A DNA stretch of 46,390 bases from Marivivens sp. (GCA_030827165.1 JAURFB010000010.1:1-46390), one strand, 5' to 3'; counted from the first letter of the stretch, positions 10,281 to 20,044 are shown. Notes: generated by a model from the sequence alone, not told the origin. Translations and numbers: made by a program.

Positions 10281-10415
10281 ATGCTGAGAACAATCATTAT
10301 CGGCACTTGTGTCTCTGTTCAGGGGCAGTTTGTTCGTCAACTCGACAACGGAAACATTGTGATCCGCGTCGACGACAAGATCTATGAGGGCAGGCCGGCC
10401 AACAAGGCCGCCTGA
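10281..10415 (+). CDS. Small 44-residue protein of unknown function
   Basis: A short reading frame starting ATG at 10281 and ending TGA at 10413-10415. The product begins MLRTIIIGTCVSVQGQFVRQ and contains NGNIVIRVDDKIYEGRP before ending NKAA. A strong ribosome site (GGGGGAAG at 10269-10276) sits at correct spacing and a terminator hairpin follows within 30 bases, so it looks like a real single-gene unit. Composition is that of a small soluble beta-strand protein; the first dozen residues are hydrophobic but too short for a clear membrane helix. I have an impression of similar short proteins in relatives but cannot name a family. Confidence 0.75.
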   Translation: MLRTIIIGTCVSVQGQFVRQLDNGNIVIRVDDKIYEGRPANKAA

Positions 10416-10440
10416 TCAAGATCGCACCGCCTGAAGGAAA

Positions 10441-10470
10441 AAGGCCAGCCTCGCGGCTGGCCTTCTGTTT
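10441..10470. terminator. Bidirectional intrinsic terminator
   Basis: AAGGCCAGCC (10441-10450), loop TCGC, GGCTGGCCTT (10455-10464), followed by CTGTTTT on the plus strand. A run of five A lies at 10438-10442, which is a T run on the minus strand. It lies between the small gene at 10281-10415 and the convergent end of infB and probably ends both transcripts. Confidence 0.85.
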
Positions 10471-10476
10471 TCCGGA

Positions 10477-12954
10477 TCAGAGCGACCGCTCGATCTCTTC
10501 GCGTTCGAAAATCTCGATGACATCGGCGGGGCGGATATCGTCATAGTTCTCGAAGGCCATGCCGCATTCCTGACCAGAGATGACTTCGGCGACTTCGTCC
10601 TTGAAGCGCTTGAGCGTCTTGAGCGTGCCTTCGTGGATCACCACGTTGTCGCGCAGCAGGCGCACACCGGCCGAGCGGCGGGCAACGCCTTCGGTAACCA
10701 GACAACCGGCAACCTTGCCGACGTTGGACACCTTGAAGACCTCTTTGATCGTCGCGTAGCCGATGAACTTTTCGCGCACTTCGGCCGAAAGGAGACCCGA
10801 AGCCGCTTTCTTCACGTCGTCCACAAGATCGTAGATAACGGAATAATAGCGGATCTCGACACCCTTCTGGTTGGCGCTGTTGCGTGCCGAAGCGTTGGCA
10901 CGAACGTTGAATCCTATCACCGGGCAGCCCGAGGCTTCGGCAAGGCCGATATCGGTCTCGGTGATGGCGCCAACGCCCGAGTGGATCACACGAACGCGAA
11001 CCTCGTCATTGCCGATCTTCTCCATCGCCTGAACGATGGCTTCCGACGAGCCCTGAACGTCGGCCTTCACCACAATCGGCAGTTCGGAAACGCTTTGGTC
11101 GGCCTTGTGCTTGGCCATAAGTTGATCAAGCGTTGTCGCGGCACCAGCGGCAGCGCGTTTGTCCTTGGCGGCTTTTTCACGATAGGTGGCGATTTCGCGG
11201 GCCTGAGCTTCGGTCTCGACAACGTTGAGAACGTCGCCGGCCTCGGGCGTACCGTTGAGGCCAAGAACCTCGACCGGAACCGAGGGGCCGGCTTCCTTGA
11301 CGCGCTCGCCCTTGTCATCGACCAGCGCCCGCACCTTGCCCCACTGTTCGCCGACAACGAAGATGTCGCCCTGCTTGAGGGTGCCGTGCTGAATAAGAAC
11401 GGTTGCAACGGGGCCACGACCAACGTCGAGTTGGGCTTCGATCACGGCGCCTTGGGCGGCACGATCGGGGTTGGCCTTGAGCTCGAGGATCTCTGACTGG
11501 AGAGCAATGGCTTCGAGAAGCGTATCAAGGCCCTTGCCGGTCAGCGCCGAGACCTCGACAGTCTGCACGTCGCCGCCCATTTCCTCGACCACAACCTCGT
11601 GATGCAAAAGATCCGTGCGGACCTTTTGCGGATTGGCCGAGGGCTTGTCGCACTTGTTGATGGCAACAATCATCGGGACCTTGGCAGCCTTGGCGTGATT
11701 GATCGCTTCGACGGTCTGCGGCATCACAGCATCGTCGGCAGCAACCACCAGAACCACGATATCCGTTACCTGCGCGCCACGGGCACGCATCGACGTAAAG
11801 GCGGCGTGGCCGGGTGTATCAAGGAACGTCAGAACGGAGCCGCTGTCAGTCGTGACCTGATAGGCGCCGATGTGCTGGGTGATGCCGCCTGCTTCGCCGG
11901 AGACAACCTTGGTCTTGCGGATTGCGTCGAGAAGCGAGGTCTTGCCGTGGTCGACGTGACCCATGACCGTGACAATCGGCGGGCGAGGACGCAGGTCTTC
12001 GGCCTTGTCCTCGACAGAATCGATAACCTGCTCGACGTCGGCATCCGACACACGCAGGACACGGTGGCCGAATTCCTCGACGATAAGCTCGGCGGTATCG
12101 GCGTCGATAGCCTGGTTCTGGGTTGCCATGATGCCATTTTGCATAAGCGCCTTAACGACGTCGGCCACGCGCTCGGCCATGCGGTTGGCCAGCTCCGAAA
12201 CCATGATCGCTTCTGGGATCTGCACATCGCGCACGATCTTTTCGCGCTCCTGCATCCCGCCCATGGCTTTCTGGCGCGCGCGCTCTTGCTTGCGCTTCAT
12301 TGCAGCCATCGACCGCTGACGCCCGCCCTCACCACCGGTAAGCGCCTGATTCAGGGTCAGTTTGCCACCACGGCGGCCGTCGTCATCCCGACCCGGCTTG
12401 ACCTTGACAGCCTTTTCACGGGCTTCGCGTTCACGATCGGGCTTGCGCGGCGCCGAGGGCGCACGTGCTTCAACAGCCTCGCCTTCGCCGGCAACCTTTT
12501 TCGCCGCGCCGCGGGTGGCCACTTCTGCCTTGATCCGCTTGCGCTCTTCTTCATCGGCCTTGGCGCGGGCTTTTTCTTCGCGCTCGCGATCTTCGCGCTC
12601 TTTGGTCTCGACCTCGGCGCGCCGGCGCTCGCGCTCTTCGGCGCGCTCGCGTTCATCGGTCTCGCGTTGCGCGGCATCTTCCGATTCCCGCGCCTTTGCG
12701 AGAGCCAGCGCCTTCATCCGGCGCTCAAGCTCGGCGTCCGAGATGCCCGCCGGGCGCTTGGACGGATCGCTCGCCAAAGGCGCAGCCGAGGTGCCTGCGG
12801 GCTTGGCCGCAGCACCGGGCTTGGGAACCACAACGCGCTTGCGCTTGGTTTCCACCACGACGTTCTTGGTCCGGCCATGGCTGAAGCTTTGCTTCACGTT
12901 CCCCGGACGGGAGCCGCCGAGACCCAGGGTCTTCTTGCCGTCGTTATCGGTCAT
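10477..12954 (-). CDS. infB: Translation initiation factor IF-2
   Basis: GTPase that brings initiator fMet-tRNA to the ribosome and promotes subunit joining. The 825-residue protein begins with the IF2 N-terminal region and a long Arg/Glu/Lys-rich coiled segment up to about residue 190. The GTPase domain follows, with G1 GHVDHGKTS, switch region [11 protein letters not shown]3 DTPGHAAF and G4 NKCDKP. The C-terminal IF2 domains include [16 protein letters not shown] and [19 protein letters not shown]. It is the last gene of rimP-nusA-ylxR-infB here. Its ATG overlaps the stop of the YlxR-like gene by four bases. A terminator follows. Confidence 0.99.
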   Translation of the reverse strand: MTDNDGKKTLGLGGSRPGNVKQSFSHGRTKNVVVETKRKRVVVPKPGAAAKPAGTSAAPLASDPSKRPAGISDAELERRMKALALAKARESEDAAQRETDERERAEERERRRAEVETKEREDREREEKARAKADEEERKRIKAEVATRGAAKKVAGEGEAVEARAPSAPRKPDREREAREKAVKVKPGRDDDGRRGGKLTLNQALTGGEGGRQRSMAAMKRKQERARQKAMGGMQEREKIVRDVQIPEAIMVSELANRMAERVADVVKALMQNGIMATQNQAIDADTAELIVEEFGHRVLRVSDADVEQVIDSVEDKAEDLRPRPPIVTVMGHVDHGKTSLLDAIRKTKVVSGEAGGITQHIGAYQVTTDSGSVLTFLDTPGHAAFTSMRARGAQVTDIVVLVVAADDAVMPQTVEAINHAKAAKVPMIVAINKCDKPSANPQKVRTDLLHHEVVVEEMGGDVQTVEVSALTGKGLDTLLEAIALQSEILELKANPDRAAQGAVIEAQLDVGRGPVATVLIQHGTLKQGDIFVVGEQWGKVRALVDDKGERVKEAGPSVPVEVLGLNGTPEAGDVLNVVETEAQAREIATYREKAAKDKRAAAGAATTLDQLMAKHKADQSVSELPIVVKADVQGSSEAIVQAMEKIGNDEVRVRVIHSGVGAITETDIGLAEASGCPVIGFNVRANASARNSANQKGVEIRYYSVIYDLVDDVKKAASGLLSAEVREKFIGYATIKEVFKVSNVGKVAGCLVTEGVARRSAGVRLLRDNVVIHEGTLKTLKRFKDEVAEVISGQECGMAFENYDDIRPADVIEIFEREEIERSL

Positions 12955-13583
12955 CTAGCTACTTTTTCCTTTCCGGCAGCAGGATCGCCACCGTCGTTTG
13001 CACGCAAGCCCTTAAGCTTTGCGGCTTCCTCTACAACACGGTCGCTGAGTCCGCCAGTCGCGAGCGCGCCATGTATCACACTTTGGCGACCAAATGCCAA
13101 ACCCAATTCCTGAGCGGTCAGACAGTCGAAATATCGAGCGCCCTCAGGGGTCCAGAGCTTGGCCTTGCCACGCGTCGAACCGTCGTCAGCTTGCAGAAGA
13201 ACGCGGACGCGCTCGTTGCCTGCAAGCCAGCTTTTGACCTTTTCGAAACCGCACACCGCGATCCCGGCTTTCCGCGCCATGGCGATCAGATCGATGACGC
13301 GGCGGGCAATCTGCCGCTCGACCTCGTCGGCCAGACCATCGGGAACAGTCACCGGCGTCTTGGCCGAACGGGAAAACTGGCCCTTGCCGGCTTTCTCGAG
13401 GATCGCACGATCGGCAGTGACCCACATCCCGCGGCCCGGCAGCTTGCCCAGCACATCCGGCACAACGACGCCGTCAGGACCGACCACGAAGCGGATCAGT
13501 CCCTCCTTCGGCTTGGCCTCGCCGGTGACTATGCACCGGCGCTCGGCCTCATCGCTGCTATTATCGCGGCCACCGCGTGTCAT
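12951..13583 (-). CDS. YlxR-type RNA-binding protein (DUF448) with L7Ae-like C-terminal part
   Basis: 210-residue protein between nusA and infB, the classic place for YlxR. The N-terminal about 80 residues are the YlxR/DUF448 domain, with [22 protein letters not shown] and the GRGMWV block. The rest (from about residue 95, [21 protein letters not shown]) resembles the L7Ae/L30e-type RNA-binding fold commonly fused to it in alphaproteobacteria, where these products are labelled RNA-binding protein. A role in RNA binding during transcription or translation is inferred from domains and operon. Its start is 20 bases after the nusA stop and its TGA overlaps the infB ATG. Confidence 0.9.
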   Translation of the reverse strand: MTRGGRDNSSDEAERRCIVTGEAKPKEGLIRFVVGPDGVVVPDVLGKLPGRGMWVTADRAILEKAGKGQFSRSAKTPVTVPDGLADEVERQIARRVIDLIAMARKAGIAVCGFEKVKSWLAGNERVRVLLQADDGSTRGKAKLWTPEGARYFDCLTAQELGLAFGRQSVIHGALATGGLSDRVVEEAAKLKGLRANDGGDPAAGKEKVAR

Positions 13584-13603
13584 CGCGCGTTCCTTCGCCT
13601 TCC

Positions 13604-15208
13604 TCAGGCTTCGTCGTCTTCTGATTCTTCCTCGCCGTCGGCGGCGAGGTCGGCAGGATCAACCCAGCCCAGCATAACGCGGGCGCTCATGATCATGTCC
13701 TGAGCTTCTTCGAGGCTGACGTCGAACCTCTCGAGAACGCCGTCGTCCTTGACGCGCTCGCCCTTCACCGTGGTCCAGCCACCGGCCAGTTCCCAGTCGG
13801 CGCAGGTGGCGAAATCTTCGAGCGTCAGAACGCCGTCTTCGGCCAGAGCCTCGACCATCTGCGGGGTCAGACCCTCGTAGTTGATCAGGCTCTCCTGGGC
13901 GCCAAGCTCGATCGCGTGCTCGAGCGCCTTCTTGTTCTGGGCTTCGAGGTAGTCGCGGGCGCGAGCCTGAAGCTCTCCGGCAGTGCCTTCGTCGACACCG
14001 TCGATTACCAAAAGCTCGTCAACGTCGACATAGGCGACCTCTTCGAGGTTGGTGAAGCCTTCGGCCACCAGCAGCTGGGCAAAGAATTCGTCGAGGTCGA
14101 GGGTTTCCATGAAGAGCTTGGTGCGGCCCTCAAACTCGGCCTGACGGCGCTTGGATTCTTCTTCCTCGGTCATGATGTCGATGTCGAGGCCGGTCAACTG
14201 CGAGGCAAGGCGCACGTTCTGGCCGCGACGACCGATGGCCAGCGAAAGCTGCTCTTCGGGCACCACAACCTCGATCTTGCCGGCCTCTTCGTCGAGAACG
14301 ACCTTGGAAACCTCGGCCGGTTGAAGCGCGTTGACAAGGAAGGTCGGGATATTCTCGTTCCACGGAATGATGTCGATCTTCTCGCCCTGAAGCTCGTTGA
14401 CCACGGCCTGAACCCGGCTGCCACGCATACCAACGCAGGCACCCACGGGGTCGATCGAGTTGTCATAGGAGACAACGGCGATCTTGGCGCGGCTGCCCGG
14501 ATCGCGGGCGACGGCCTTGATCTCGATGATGCCTTCGTAAATTTCCGGCACTTCCATCTTGAAGAGTTCGGCCATGAATTCAGGCGCGGTTCGCGACAGG
14601 AAGATCTGCGGGCCACGCGGCTCGCGGCGCACTTCCTTGATATAGCAGCGGATGCGGTCGCCGGGGCGATAGGCTTCGCGGCCAATCTTCTCGTTGCGGC
14701 GCAGGACGGCTTCACCGGCCCCCACATCGACGATGACGTTGCCATACTCTTCGCGCTTGACCTGCGCGTTGATGATCGTGCCGGCACGGTCCTTGAATTC
14801 TTCGTACTGACGGTCGCGCTCGGCCTCGCGGACCTTCTGGAGGATCACCTGCTTGGCCGACTGGGCGGCAATCCGGCCCAGCTCGACCGGAGGAACCTCT
14901 TCGACGAAGGTGTCACCGACGCTCGGGTTTTCCATATACAGCTTGGCCTGATCGACGGTCATTTCGGCCTGATAATTCTCGACCGCATCATCTTCGACAA
15001 CGGTGCGTACGCGGGTAAATGTCGCCTTGCCGGTCTTGCGATCGATCGACACACGGATGTCCATCTCGGCGCCGTAGCGGCTCTTGGCGGCGCGGGCGAG
15101 CGACTCTTCCATCGCCTCGACCACAAGGCCGGGGTCGATCATCTTTTCGCGCGCGACAGCCTCGGCCGTTTGCAGAAGCTCAAGCTGGTTAGCTGAAGTG
15201 ATTGCCAT
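13604..15208 (-). CDS. nusA: Transcription termination/antitermination factor NusA
   Basis: RNA polymerase-associated factor that controls pausing, termination and antitermination. The 534-residue length and order fit proteobacterial NusA: N-terminal polymerase-binding domain ([20 protein letters not shown]), S1 domain ([19 protein letters not shown]), two KH domains ([19 protein letters not shown] and [18 protein letters not shown]), and helix-hairpin-helix repeats plus an acidic tail. The ATG at 15208 has GAGGAGT upstream. It starts five bases after rimP ends. In other bacteria NusA autoregulates this operon, which makes the hairpin leader upstream of rimP relevant. Confidence 0.99.
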   Translation of the reverse strand: MAITSANQLELLQTAEAVAREKMIDPGLVVEAMEESLARAAKSRYGAEMDIRVSIDRKTGKATFTRVRTVVEDDAVENYQAEMTVDQAKLYMENPSVGDTFVEEVPPVELGRIAAQSAKQVILQKVREAERDRQYEEFKDRAGTIINAQVKREEYGNVIVDVGAGEAVLRRNEKIGREAYRPGDRIRCYIKEVRREPRGPQIFLSRTAPEFMAELFKMEVPEIYEGIIEIKAVARDPGSRAKIAVVSYDNSIDPVGACVGMRGSRVQAVVNELQGEKIDIIPWNENIPTFLVNALQPAEVSKVVLDEEAGKIEVVVPEEQLSLAIGRRGQNVRLASQLTGLDIDIMTEEEESKRRQAEFEGRTKLFMETLDLDEFFAQLLVAEGFTNLEEVAYVDVDELLVIDGVDEGTAGELQARARDYLEAQNKKALEHAIELGAQESLINYEGLTPQMVEALAEDGVLTLEDFATCADWELAGGWTTVKGERVKDDGVLERFDVSLEEAQDMIMSARVMLGWVDPADLAADGEEESEDDEA

Positions 15209-15213
15209 TTGGT

Positions 15214-15798
15214 TTACTCCTCGTCCCCATCGATGATGGTCTCAACTTCGTCAAACTGGGCCTCGTCAATCTGGCCCGCATCCTTCCGTCCGCGCAAAAC
15301 CTCGCGGATCAATTCGTCCGTCAGCACAAGCTTGGCATCCGAAAGCCAATCAAACCTGAGCCCGATCGTGATCTCTTCGGCCTGATCGTCGAGCGTGATC
15401 AAAACCTCGTCGCCCTCGGTGCCCGCCAGCGTTCCTTTGAACCGGCGACGGCCGTCGATCAGCTCGGTCGTCTCGATCTTGGCGACATAGCCGGCCCACT
15501 GATCGAAATCCTTGAGCCGCGTCAGCGGCCGGTCGATGCCCGGGCTCGACACTTCGAGCGTGTAGGCCTCGACGATCGGATCCTCGACATCCAGAACGGC
15601 GGAAACGGCGGTGCTGATCTCGCCGCAGTCGTCAACCTCGATCGTCCCGTCGGGCCTCTGCGCCATGATCTGAAGCGTCGATTCCTTGCCCGTCATAAGC
15701 CGCACGCGCACCAGCTCGAACCCCAGATCCTCGATCACGGGGCCGACGATTTCGGCGATGCGGCGGTCGAGTGCCGCCTTGGCGATAAGATCGGTCAT
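15214..15798 (-). CDS. rimP: Ribosome maturation factor RimP
   Basis: 194-residue factor for late assembly of the 30S subunit, first gene of the rimP-nusA-ylxR-infB operon. Family blocks are visible: the N-terminal region [20 protein letters not shown], the segment [17 protein letters not shown], and the hallmark [17 protein letters not shown] chose the ATG at 15798 ([11 protein letters not shown]), which has GAAGAG upstream. The open frame continues upstream to 15927, but that extension runs through the terminator-like leader hairpin and would give an abnormal N-terminus. Confidence 0.97.
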   Translation of the reverse strand: MTDLIAKAALDRRIAEIVGPVIEDLGFELVRVRLMTGKESTLQIMAQRPDGTIEVDDCGEISTAVSAVLDVEDPIVEAYTLEVSSPGIDRPLTRLKDFDQWAGYVAKIETTELIDGRRRFKGTLAGTEGDEVLITLDDQAEEITIGLRFDWLSDAKLVLTDELIREVLRGRKDAGQIDEAQFDEVETIIDGDEE

Positions 15799-15813
15799 GG
15801 TCTCTTCAAGCAC

Positions 15814-15837
15814 AAAAAAACGGGCGCGCGGCCCGTT
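15814..15837 (-). terminator. Intrinsic terminator in the rimP leader (possible attenuator)
   Basis: On the minus strand AACGGGC, a GCGCG-type loop and GCCCGTT (plus coordinates 15819-15837) form a 7-bp GC-rich stem followed by an uninterrupted T run (A at 15814-15820 on the plus strand). It lies only about 16 bases before the rimP start codon and downstream of a promoter candidate. Operon transcription must therefore read through it, as in an attenuator. It might instead end a short upstream RNA. Confidence 0.75.
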
Positions 15838-15854
15838 GGTGTTTCCCGGTGGAA

Positions 15855-15875
15855 CCTTGGGGGTGGAGGCCAAGG
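15855..15875 (-). promoter_or_regulatory. Upstream hairpin in the rimP leader
   Basis: CCTTGG and CCAAGG pair around a 9-base loop, about 18 bases upstream (in transcript order) of the leader terminator. With that terminator it forms a two-hairpin leader. I saw no clear alternative pairing that would disrupt the terminator by eye, so a switching mechanism is only inferred. Confidence 0.45.
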
Positions 15876-15891
15876 CGCCGCTTTCAAGGAG

Positions 15892-15921
15892 CATATACGC
15901 GGGTGATCCCGGTGATGCAAG
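15892..15921 (-). promoter_or_regulatory. Candidate promoter of the rimP-nusA-ylxR-infB operon
   Basis: On the minus strand CTTGCA (15921-15916) is followed after 18 bases by TATATG (15897-15892). This resembles the CTTG-type -35 and TATAAT-type -10 common in alphaproteobacteria. Initiation near 15886 would give a leader of about 90 bases holding both hairpins. The -35 lies inside the inverted repeat at 15918-15949. Confidence 0.5.
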
Positions 15922-15949
15922 GGGCAAGACGACACGGCCCTGCCCCTTG
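15918..15949 (-). terminator. Inverted repeat after the exported-protein gene, possible weak terminator
   Basis: CAAGGGGCA (15918-15926) and TGCCCCTTG (15941-15949) form a 9-bp stem with a 14-base loop, just after the stop of the gene at 15957-16655. No T run follows in the minus direction, so it is a poor intrinsic terminator. It also covers the -35 of the rimP promoter candidate and could be an operator. Confidence 0.4.
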
Positions 15950-15956
15950 AGGGGAT

Positions 15957-16655
15957 TTATTCGAGAAGGCCGAGAAGGCGCAGGAATTCGTTGAGAGCAT
16001 CTTCGCTGAGGCCATCGGTGATCAGGGTGGCCGAGTAGTAAGTTTCCGCCTCCTGAAGAGCCGCGTCGTAAAGGCCGCCAAACTCGGCCGCATAATCTTC
16101 TTCGCTCAGGCTGCTCAGGCGCGTTACCTCGGCGAGCGCCGCGTCATAGGCAGCCTGATCTTCTGTGGAAAGAGTCTCGCCTTCGCCAAGGCCGAGGATC
16201 ATGGCCTCGTAGTATTCGACGATTGTGGCTTGATCGAGGAGCGCAGTGGTGTAGGCGTCAGCGCCGTAGGAATTCGCGTCTGTTTCCCCCAATTCCTCGT
16301 AGAGGTTACCCCAGTAGTCGAGATCGCCGCCCGCCTCTTTGGCTGCGACGATTGCCTGCTGATAGGCATAGATCTGGCCGACCTGGCTATCGGGATCGGC
16401 GTTCATCATGCCGCTGATATTGGCATGGGCGGCGTTGAGACCTTTGAGCTCGGACGCAATCGCGCCGCGGCCGTTGTTGCCTTTCTCGGCGTTCTGCGAC
16501 TGCGCGTTCGCTCTGTTGCCATTGGCATTGCCGTTGCCGCCCTTGGCCGCCACCGCCGGCCCGGCAAGCGCAACGGCGGTCGCCACAACGATGGCGCCGC
16601 GGGCAAGCTTGCGGGCATTATGGATCGAGAAAGTTATTCGTGTCCCCTCTTTCAA
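15957..16655 (-). CDS. Exported protein of unknown function, Ala/Asn/Gly-rich
   Basis: Up to 232 residues. A signal peptide is clear ([23 protein letters not shown]), followed by a low-complexity stretch [19 protein letters not shown]. An acidic, Ala- and Tyr-rich helical region then runs to the end (for example [27 protein letters not shown]). It is probably periplasmic or secreted. No enzyme motif is visible. The start is uncertain: no ATG lies before the signal peptide in this frame. The TTG at 16655 has no ribosome site, whereas AGAGGGG (16650-16644) sits correctly for an ATA at 16637. A TATACT -10-like hexamer lies at 16675-16680 on the minus strand. I do not recognise the family. Confidence 0.75.
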   Translation of the reverse strand: MKEGTRITFSIHNARKLARGAIVVATAVALAGPAVAAKGGNGNANGNRANAQSQNAEKGNNGRGAIASELKGLNAAHANISGMMNADPDSQVGQIYAYQQAIVAAKEAGGDLDYWGNLYEELGETDANSYGADAYTTALLDQATIVEYYEAMILGLGEGETLSTEDQAAYDAALAEVTRLSSLSEEDYAAEFGGLYDAALQEAETYYSATLITDGLSEDALNEFLRLLGLLE

Positions 16656-16701
16656 AGTAGTTCTCGGCCAGAACAGTATAATCTTTCGGCCAAAATCGCG
16701 C

Positions 16702-17712
16702 TTAATTGCGGCCCTCGTCGGGCAAGGCCGTCTGATTGTTGCCGATCAATGCACAATGATCCGTCGCGGCCACCAATTCTTTACAAATTCCCGGTTCTGA
16801 AAGGGCGTGCCCTGCGAAAGGAACCATCCTAAGGCGGGCCGCCGGCCATAGTCGGGCGATTCGATGGGCCGACTCGGGCGGACAAATCATGTCGTAGCGG
16901 CCCTGCACGATCACGCCGGGAATGGCCGAGATCTTGCCCATATTGGCAAGGATCTGGCTTCGTTCATCCAGAAAACCGTCATTGGCGAAATAGTGGTTTT
17001 CGAGCCGCGCAAAGATCCGCGCGAAATCGACCGGGCTGTCTCCCACCGCGCCATCCGCCTCGAACGAGGCCAGCGCGTTTTCCCAGCGGGTCCAGGCGCG
17101 GGCAAACCGCGTTGCCGTCAGGCTATCCTCTCCAAAGAGACGCTTGTTATAGGCGCCAATCAAGTCTGCCTGCTCTTCGGGCGGAACGATCGAGGAAAAG
17201 TGTCGCCACTGTTCGGGCCAGAATTTCCCCGCGCCGCCGCCGTAGAACCAATCAAGCTCGGGCCGGGTCATCAGGAATATGCCGCGCAGGATCATCGCCC
17301 TGACACGATCGGGATGCGTTTGCGCATAGATCAAAGCAAGCGCCGCACCCCAACTTCCGCCAAAAAGCACGAGCGTGTCGATCCCCAGGGCCTTGCGGAT
17401 CAGCTCGATATCGTCAACCAGATGCCAGGTCGTGTTGGCCTCGACCGACCCGCTCGGCCTTGAACGGCCGCAGCCGCGCTGATCGAACAGAATGACGCGA
17501 TACCGTTCGGGATCGAAGAACCGCCGCATCGCCGGGCTGCACCCCCCTCCCGGCCCGCCATGAAGAACCAGCGCCGGGATGCCGTCGGGGTTGCCGCATT
17601 GTTCAACATAGACCCGATGCCCATCGCCCACATCCAGCATCCGCTGATCGAAGGGGTCGATCGGCGGATATAGGTGCGCGGCGGCGCTTATTTTGCCCAA
17701 GACCTTGTCCAT
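16702..17712 (-). CDS. pip: Prolyl aminopeptidase (proline iminopeptidase)
   Basis: Cytosolic alpha/beta-hydrolase, peptidase family S33, that removes N-terminal proline from peptides. The 336-residue protein has the oxyanion-hole motif HGGPGGG, the FDQRGCGRS block and nucleophile elbow GGSWG. It also has the acid region GRYDMICPP and the catalytic His in FAGHALS, all in the usual order. Length and N-terminus ([20 protein letters not shown]) match the family. The ATG at 17712 lies 34 bases from the divergent ubiG start. The shared space contains a palindromic TATA-like box. Confidence 0.96.
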   Translation of the reverse strand: MDKVLGKISAAAHLYPPIDPFDQRMLDVGDGHRVYVEQCGNPDGIPALVLHGGPGGGCSPAMRRFFDPERYRVILFDQRGCGRSRPSGSVEANTTWHLVDDIELIRKALGIDTLVLFGGSWGAALALIYAQTHPDRVRAMILRGIFLMTRPELDWFYGGGAGKFWPEQWRHFSSIVPPEEQADLIGAYNKRLFGEDSLTATRFARAWTRWENALASFEADGAVGDSPVDFARIFARLENHYFANDGFLDERSQILANMGKISAIPGVIVQGRYDMICPPESAHRIARLWPAARLRMVPFAGHALSEPGICKELVAATDHCALIGNNQTALPDEGRN

Positions 17713-17718
17713 GCCCGA

Positions 17719-17728
17719 ACTATATAGT
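17719..17728. promoter_or_regulatory. Palindromic TATA-type box between pip and ubiG
   Basis: ACTATATAGT is a perfect 10-base palindrome inside the 34-base divergent intergenic space. It could supply the -10 of ubiG (start 17747) and, in reverse, of pip (start 17712), giving very short leaders. I see no convincing -35 for either. Confidence 0.35.
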
Positions 17729-17746
17729 CAGGTGAGACGACTTGCC

Positions 17747-18517
17747 ATGACCCCGAGACCCGCAGTGACCGCTTCCGCACAAAACACCGTCGACCCCGCA
17801 GAAATCGCCAAATTCGAGGCGATGGCCGCCGAATGGTGGGATCTGAATGGCAAGTTCAAGCCGCTGCATATGCTCAATCCCTGCCGGCTCGATTACATCA
17901 CCCGCCAGGTCGCGGCCGAATTCGGCCGCGACCTTGCGGCCGACAAGCCCTTCGAAGGCCTGCGCCTTCTCGATATCGGCTGCGGCGGCGGGCTTTTGTG
18001 TGAACCCATGGCCCGCCTTGGCGCGACAGTGATCGGCGCCGATGCCGCCGAGCGGAATATTCCCGTCGCACGGCTTCACGCCGAGCAGTCAGGGCTTGAG
18101 ATCGACTATCGCCACACCACCGCCGAGGCCCTTGCCGAATCGGGCGAGCAATTCGACGTGGTGCTCAACATGGAAGTGATCGAACACGTCGCCGACCCGC
18201 TCGGCTATCTCGAAGCGGTGCACGATTTGCTGCGCCCCGGCGGGCTGCACATCTGCTCGACCATCAACCGCAACCCCAAAAGTTTCGCCATGGCGATCCT
18301 CGGGGCGGAATATGTCATGCGGTGGCTGCCGAAAGGCACCCACGAGTGGTCCAAATTCATCACGCCAGAAGAGCTTTTCGATCTGATGCGACGGGCTGGA
18401 TTTGATCCTGTCGATCGCAAAGGGTTTCAGTTCAACCCTATCCTTTGGGATTGGAAGCTTTCGGACCGCGATCTTTCGGTGAACTACGTCACGGCTTCGC
18501 TGCGCCCTGCGGCCTAG
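17747..18517 (+). CDS. ubiG: Bifunctional ubiquinone biosynthesis O-methyltransferase UbiG
   Basis: SAM-dependent enzyme that carries out both O-methylations in ubiquinone synthesis. The 256-residue product has the family opening [25 protein letters not shown] motif [15 protein letters not shown], acidic loop VIGADAAE and motif NMEVIEHV. The C-terminal blocks are [19 protein letters not shown] and [10 protein letters not shown] took the ATG at 17747; an in-frame ATG at 17711 would overlap the divergent pip start. Its TAG shares the sequence CTAG with the stop of the convergent marR-type gene. Confidence 0.97.
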   Translation: MTPRPAVTASAQNTVDPAEIAKFEAMAAEWWDLNGKFKPLHMLNPCRLDYITRQVAAEFGRDLAADKPFEGLRLLDIGCGGGLLCEPMARLGATVIGADAAERNIPVARLHAEQSGLEIDYRHTTAEALAESGEQFDVVLNMEVIEHVADPLGYLEAVHDLLRPGGLHICSTINRNPKSFAMAILGAEYVMRWLPKGTHEWSKFITPEELFDLMRRAGFDPVDRKGFQFNPILWDWKLSDRDLSVNYVTASLRPAA

Positions 18518-18963
18518 GTTTCAGCCTCAAGGAGCCGTTTGCGCATTTCGCGCAACACCGGCAGCGCTTGGCGCACCTTTTCGGCGCCGACCTGCACGAC
18601 CACTTCGGCAATCACCGGCGTAATCGCGGCCAAGGCAGCATCGCGCGCAGCAATCCCAGCCGGGCTTATCGCCACCAGTTTGCGCCGCGCATCTTCCCAA
18701 TCGGGGCGGATATGAACCCAGCCGGCCCATTCAAGCTTGCCCAGCGTGTTGGTCATCGCCCCGCGCGTGAGGTGAAAGGTGCGGGCCAGTTGCGCTGGTG
18801 TCTTTTCCCCACCCACATGGGCAAGGTGATTGAGCACCGAGAAATGCGACAACTCCATCCCCTTCGGGAGAGCCTTGGCAACATTCATGCGGGCAAGCTG
18901 ATCAACGATCAGGATCTCGCTGAACAGCGAAACGGCAAGACTGTTGACGGGAGAATTCATCAA
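18514..18963 (-). CDS. MarR-family transcriptional regulator
   Basis: 149-residue winged-helix regulator. The central HTH region runs through [23 protein letters not shown] and [21 protein letters not shown], followed by the wing [16 protein letters not shown], the normal MarR arrangement. The ligand is unknown. It is the last gene of comF-grxC-nitrilase-marR, with its ATG overlapping the nitrilase stop by four bases, so it may regulate this operon or a distant target. Its stop codon shares CTAG with the ubiG stop on the opposite strand. Confidence 0.93.
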   Translation of the reverse strand: MMNSPVNSLAVSLFSEILIVDQLARMNVAKALPKGMELSHFSVLNHLAHVGGEKTPAQLARTFHLTRGAMTNTLGKLEWAGWVHIRPDWEDARRKLVAISPAGIAARDAALAAITPVIAEVVVQVGAEKVRQALPVLREMRKRLLEAET

Positions 18964-19790
18964 GGGCCTTCAAAAGGTCTGTCGTGGTCAAGCGAGGGAA
19001 CACGCCCCCTTGCGCGGGCAACTTCATCAAGATCGATATCGACGTAGACGATGCCGGTTTCGGCCCCTGCGTCAACCATGACGTTCCCCCAAGGGCCGAT
19101 CGCCATGCTGTGGCCATGCGTCACACGTGGCTTGCCGGTGCGGATCGGATGGTTGCCGGTCTGCGCCGCAGCCAGAACAAAACAGCCGTTTTCGATGGCG
19201 CGAGCGCGCAAGAGCGGCTCCCAATGCGCCTCGCCCGTCACGGGCGAGAAGGCTGCCGGGACAAGCAAGATCTCTGCTCCCGCCTTGGCCAGCCTGCGGT
19301 AGAGATGGGCAAAGCGGATATCGTAGCAGATCGAGAGGCCAATCTTGCCGAATGGCGTCTCGACAACGGCCGCGCGATCCCCGGGGCGAAAACCTGCGGA
19401 TTCGCGGAATGTCTCGGTCGCTGTCACATCGACATCGAACATGTGGATCTTGTCATAGCGCGCAGCAATCTGCCCGTCGGGGGCAATCACAAAACAGCGG
19501 TTGGCAAAGCGGCCATCGGCATCATGCGTCTTGATCGCCAGCGAGCCTATGACCAGCCAGACGCCAAGCGCGGCCGCCTCGGCCCGGAGGCCAGCGAGGG
19601 TGGGATCGTCTTCTTCGAAGGACAAAACCTCGCGCTGATGCGCCCGGTCTCGCGAGACACAATTCGAAACTTCCGGCGTCAGGACAAACTCCGCGCCGTT
19701 CTGCGTCGCTTCGCGCAACATGGCGCGAATGGCCTTCAGGTTTTCTGCGGGTTCATCCCCCGAACTGAGCTGAAGCAGCGCGGCTTTCAC
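18960..19790 (-). CDS. Carbon-nitrogen hydrolase (Nit/omega-amidase type)
   Basis: 276-residue nitrilase-superfamily amidase. The Glu-Lys-Cys triad is visible as FVLTPEVSN (Glu), YDKIHMFDVD (Lys) and SICYDIRFAHLYR (Cys), and the C-terminal RARAIENGCFVLAAAQTG is typical. Within the superfamily it looks closest to Nit1/Nit2-type enzymes, which hydrolyse deaminated glutathione or keto-acid amides such as 2-oxoglutaramate. The KIHMFDVDV block is characteristic of that group. The grxC neighbour supports a link to glutathione metabolism, but this is inference. Four-base overlaps with grxC upstream and the marR-type gene downstream show operon coupling. Confidence 0.95.
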   Translation of the reverse strand: MKAALLQLSSGDEPAENLKAIRAMLREATQNGAEFVLTPEVSNCVSRDRAHQREVLSFEEDDPTLAGLRAEAAALGVWLVIGSLAIKTHDADGRFANRCFVIAPDGQIAARYDKIHMFDVDVTATETFRESAGFRPGDRAAVVETPFGKIGLSICYDIRFAHLYRRLAKAGAEILLVPAAFSPVTGEAHWEPLLRARAIENGCFVLAAAQTGNHPIRTGKPRVTHGHSMAIGPWGNVMVDAGAETGIVYVDIDLDEVARARGRVPSLDHDRPFEGP

Positions 19791-20044
19791 GATGCAAGGA
19801 GGCTGTCGAGCCCGCCTTCGAAATCCAGTTCGTAAAGATCATCGCAGCCGCCGACGTGCTTGCCGTCGATGAAGATCTGCGGAGCGGTCCGGCGACCACC
19901 GGCACGCTCGACCATCTCAGGCCGGCGATCGGGGGCGAATGCCACGTTGATTTCCTCGTAGGCAGCGCCCTTCTTGTCGAGCAGTCGCTTGGCGGCATGG
20001 CAATAGCCACAGGTATGCGAGGTATAGATTTCGATCTTCGGCAC
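19787..20044 (-). CDS. grxC: Glutaredoxin 3
   Basis: 85-residue glutathione-dependent disulfide reductase. The active site is CGYC (SHTCGYCHAAKRLL), with the cis-Pro region RRTAPQIFIDGKHVGGCDDL and the family ending LDSLLAS. The length matches GrxC when translation starts at the GTG at 20044, with AGGGG upstream. The longer open frame to 20116 adds 24 unlike residues and intrudes on comF. The active site has Gly in place of the common Pro of CPYC. The stop overlaps the nitrilase start by four bases. Confidence 0.95.
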   Translation of the reverse strand: MPKIEIYTSHTCGYCHAAKRLLDKKGAAYEEINVAFAPDRRPEMVERAGGRRTAPQIFIDGKHVGGCDDLYELDFEGGLDSLLAS

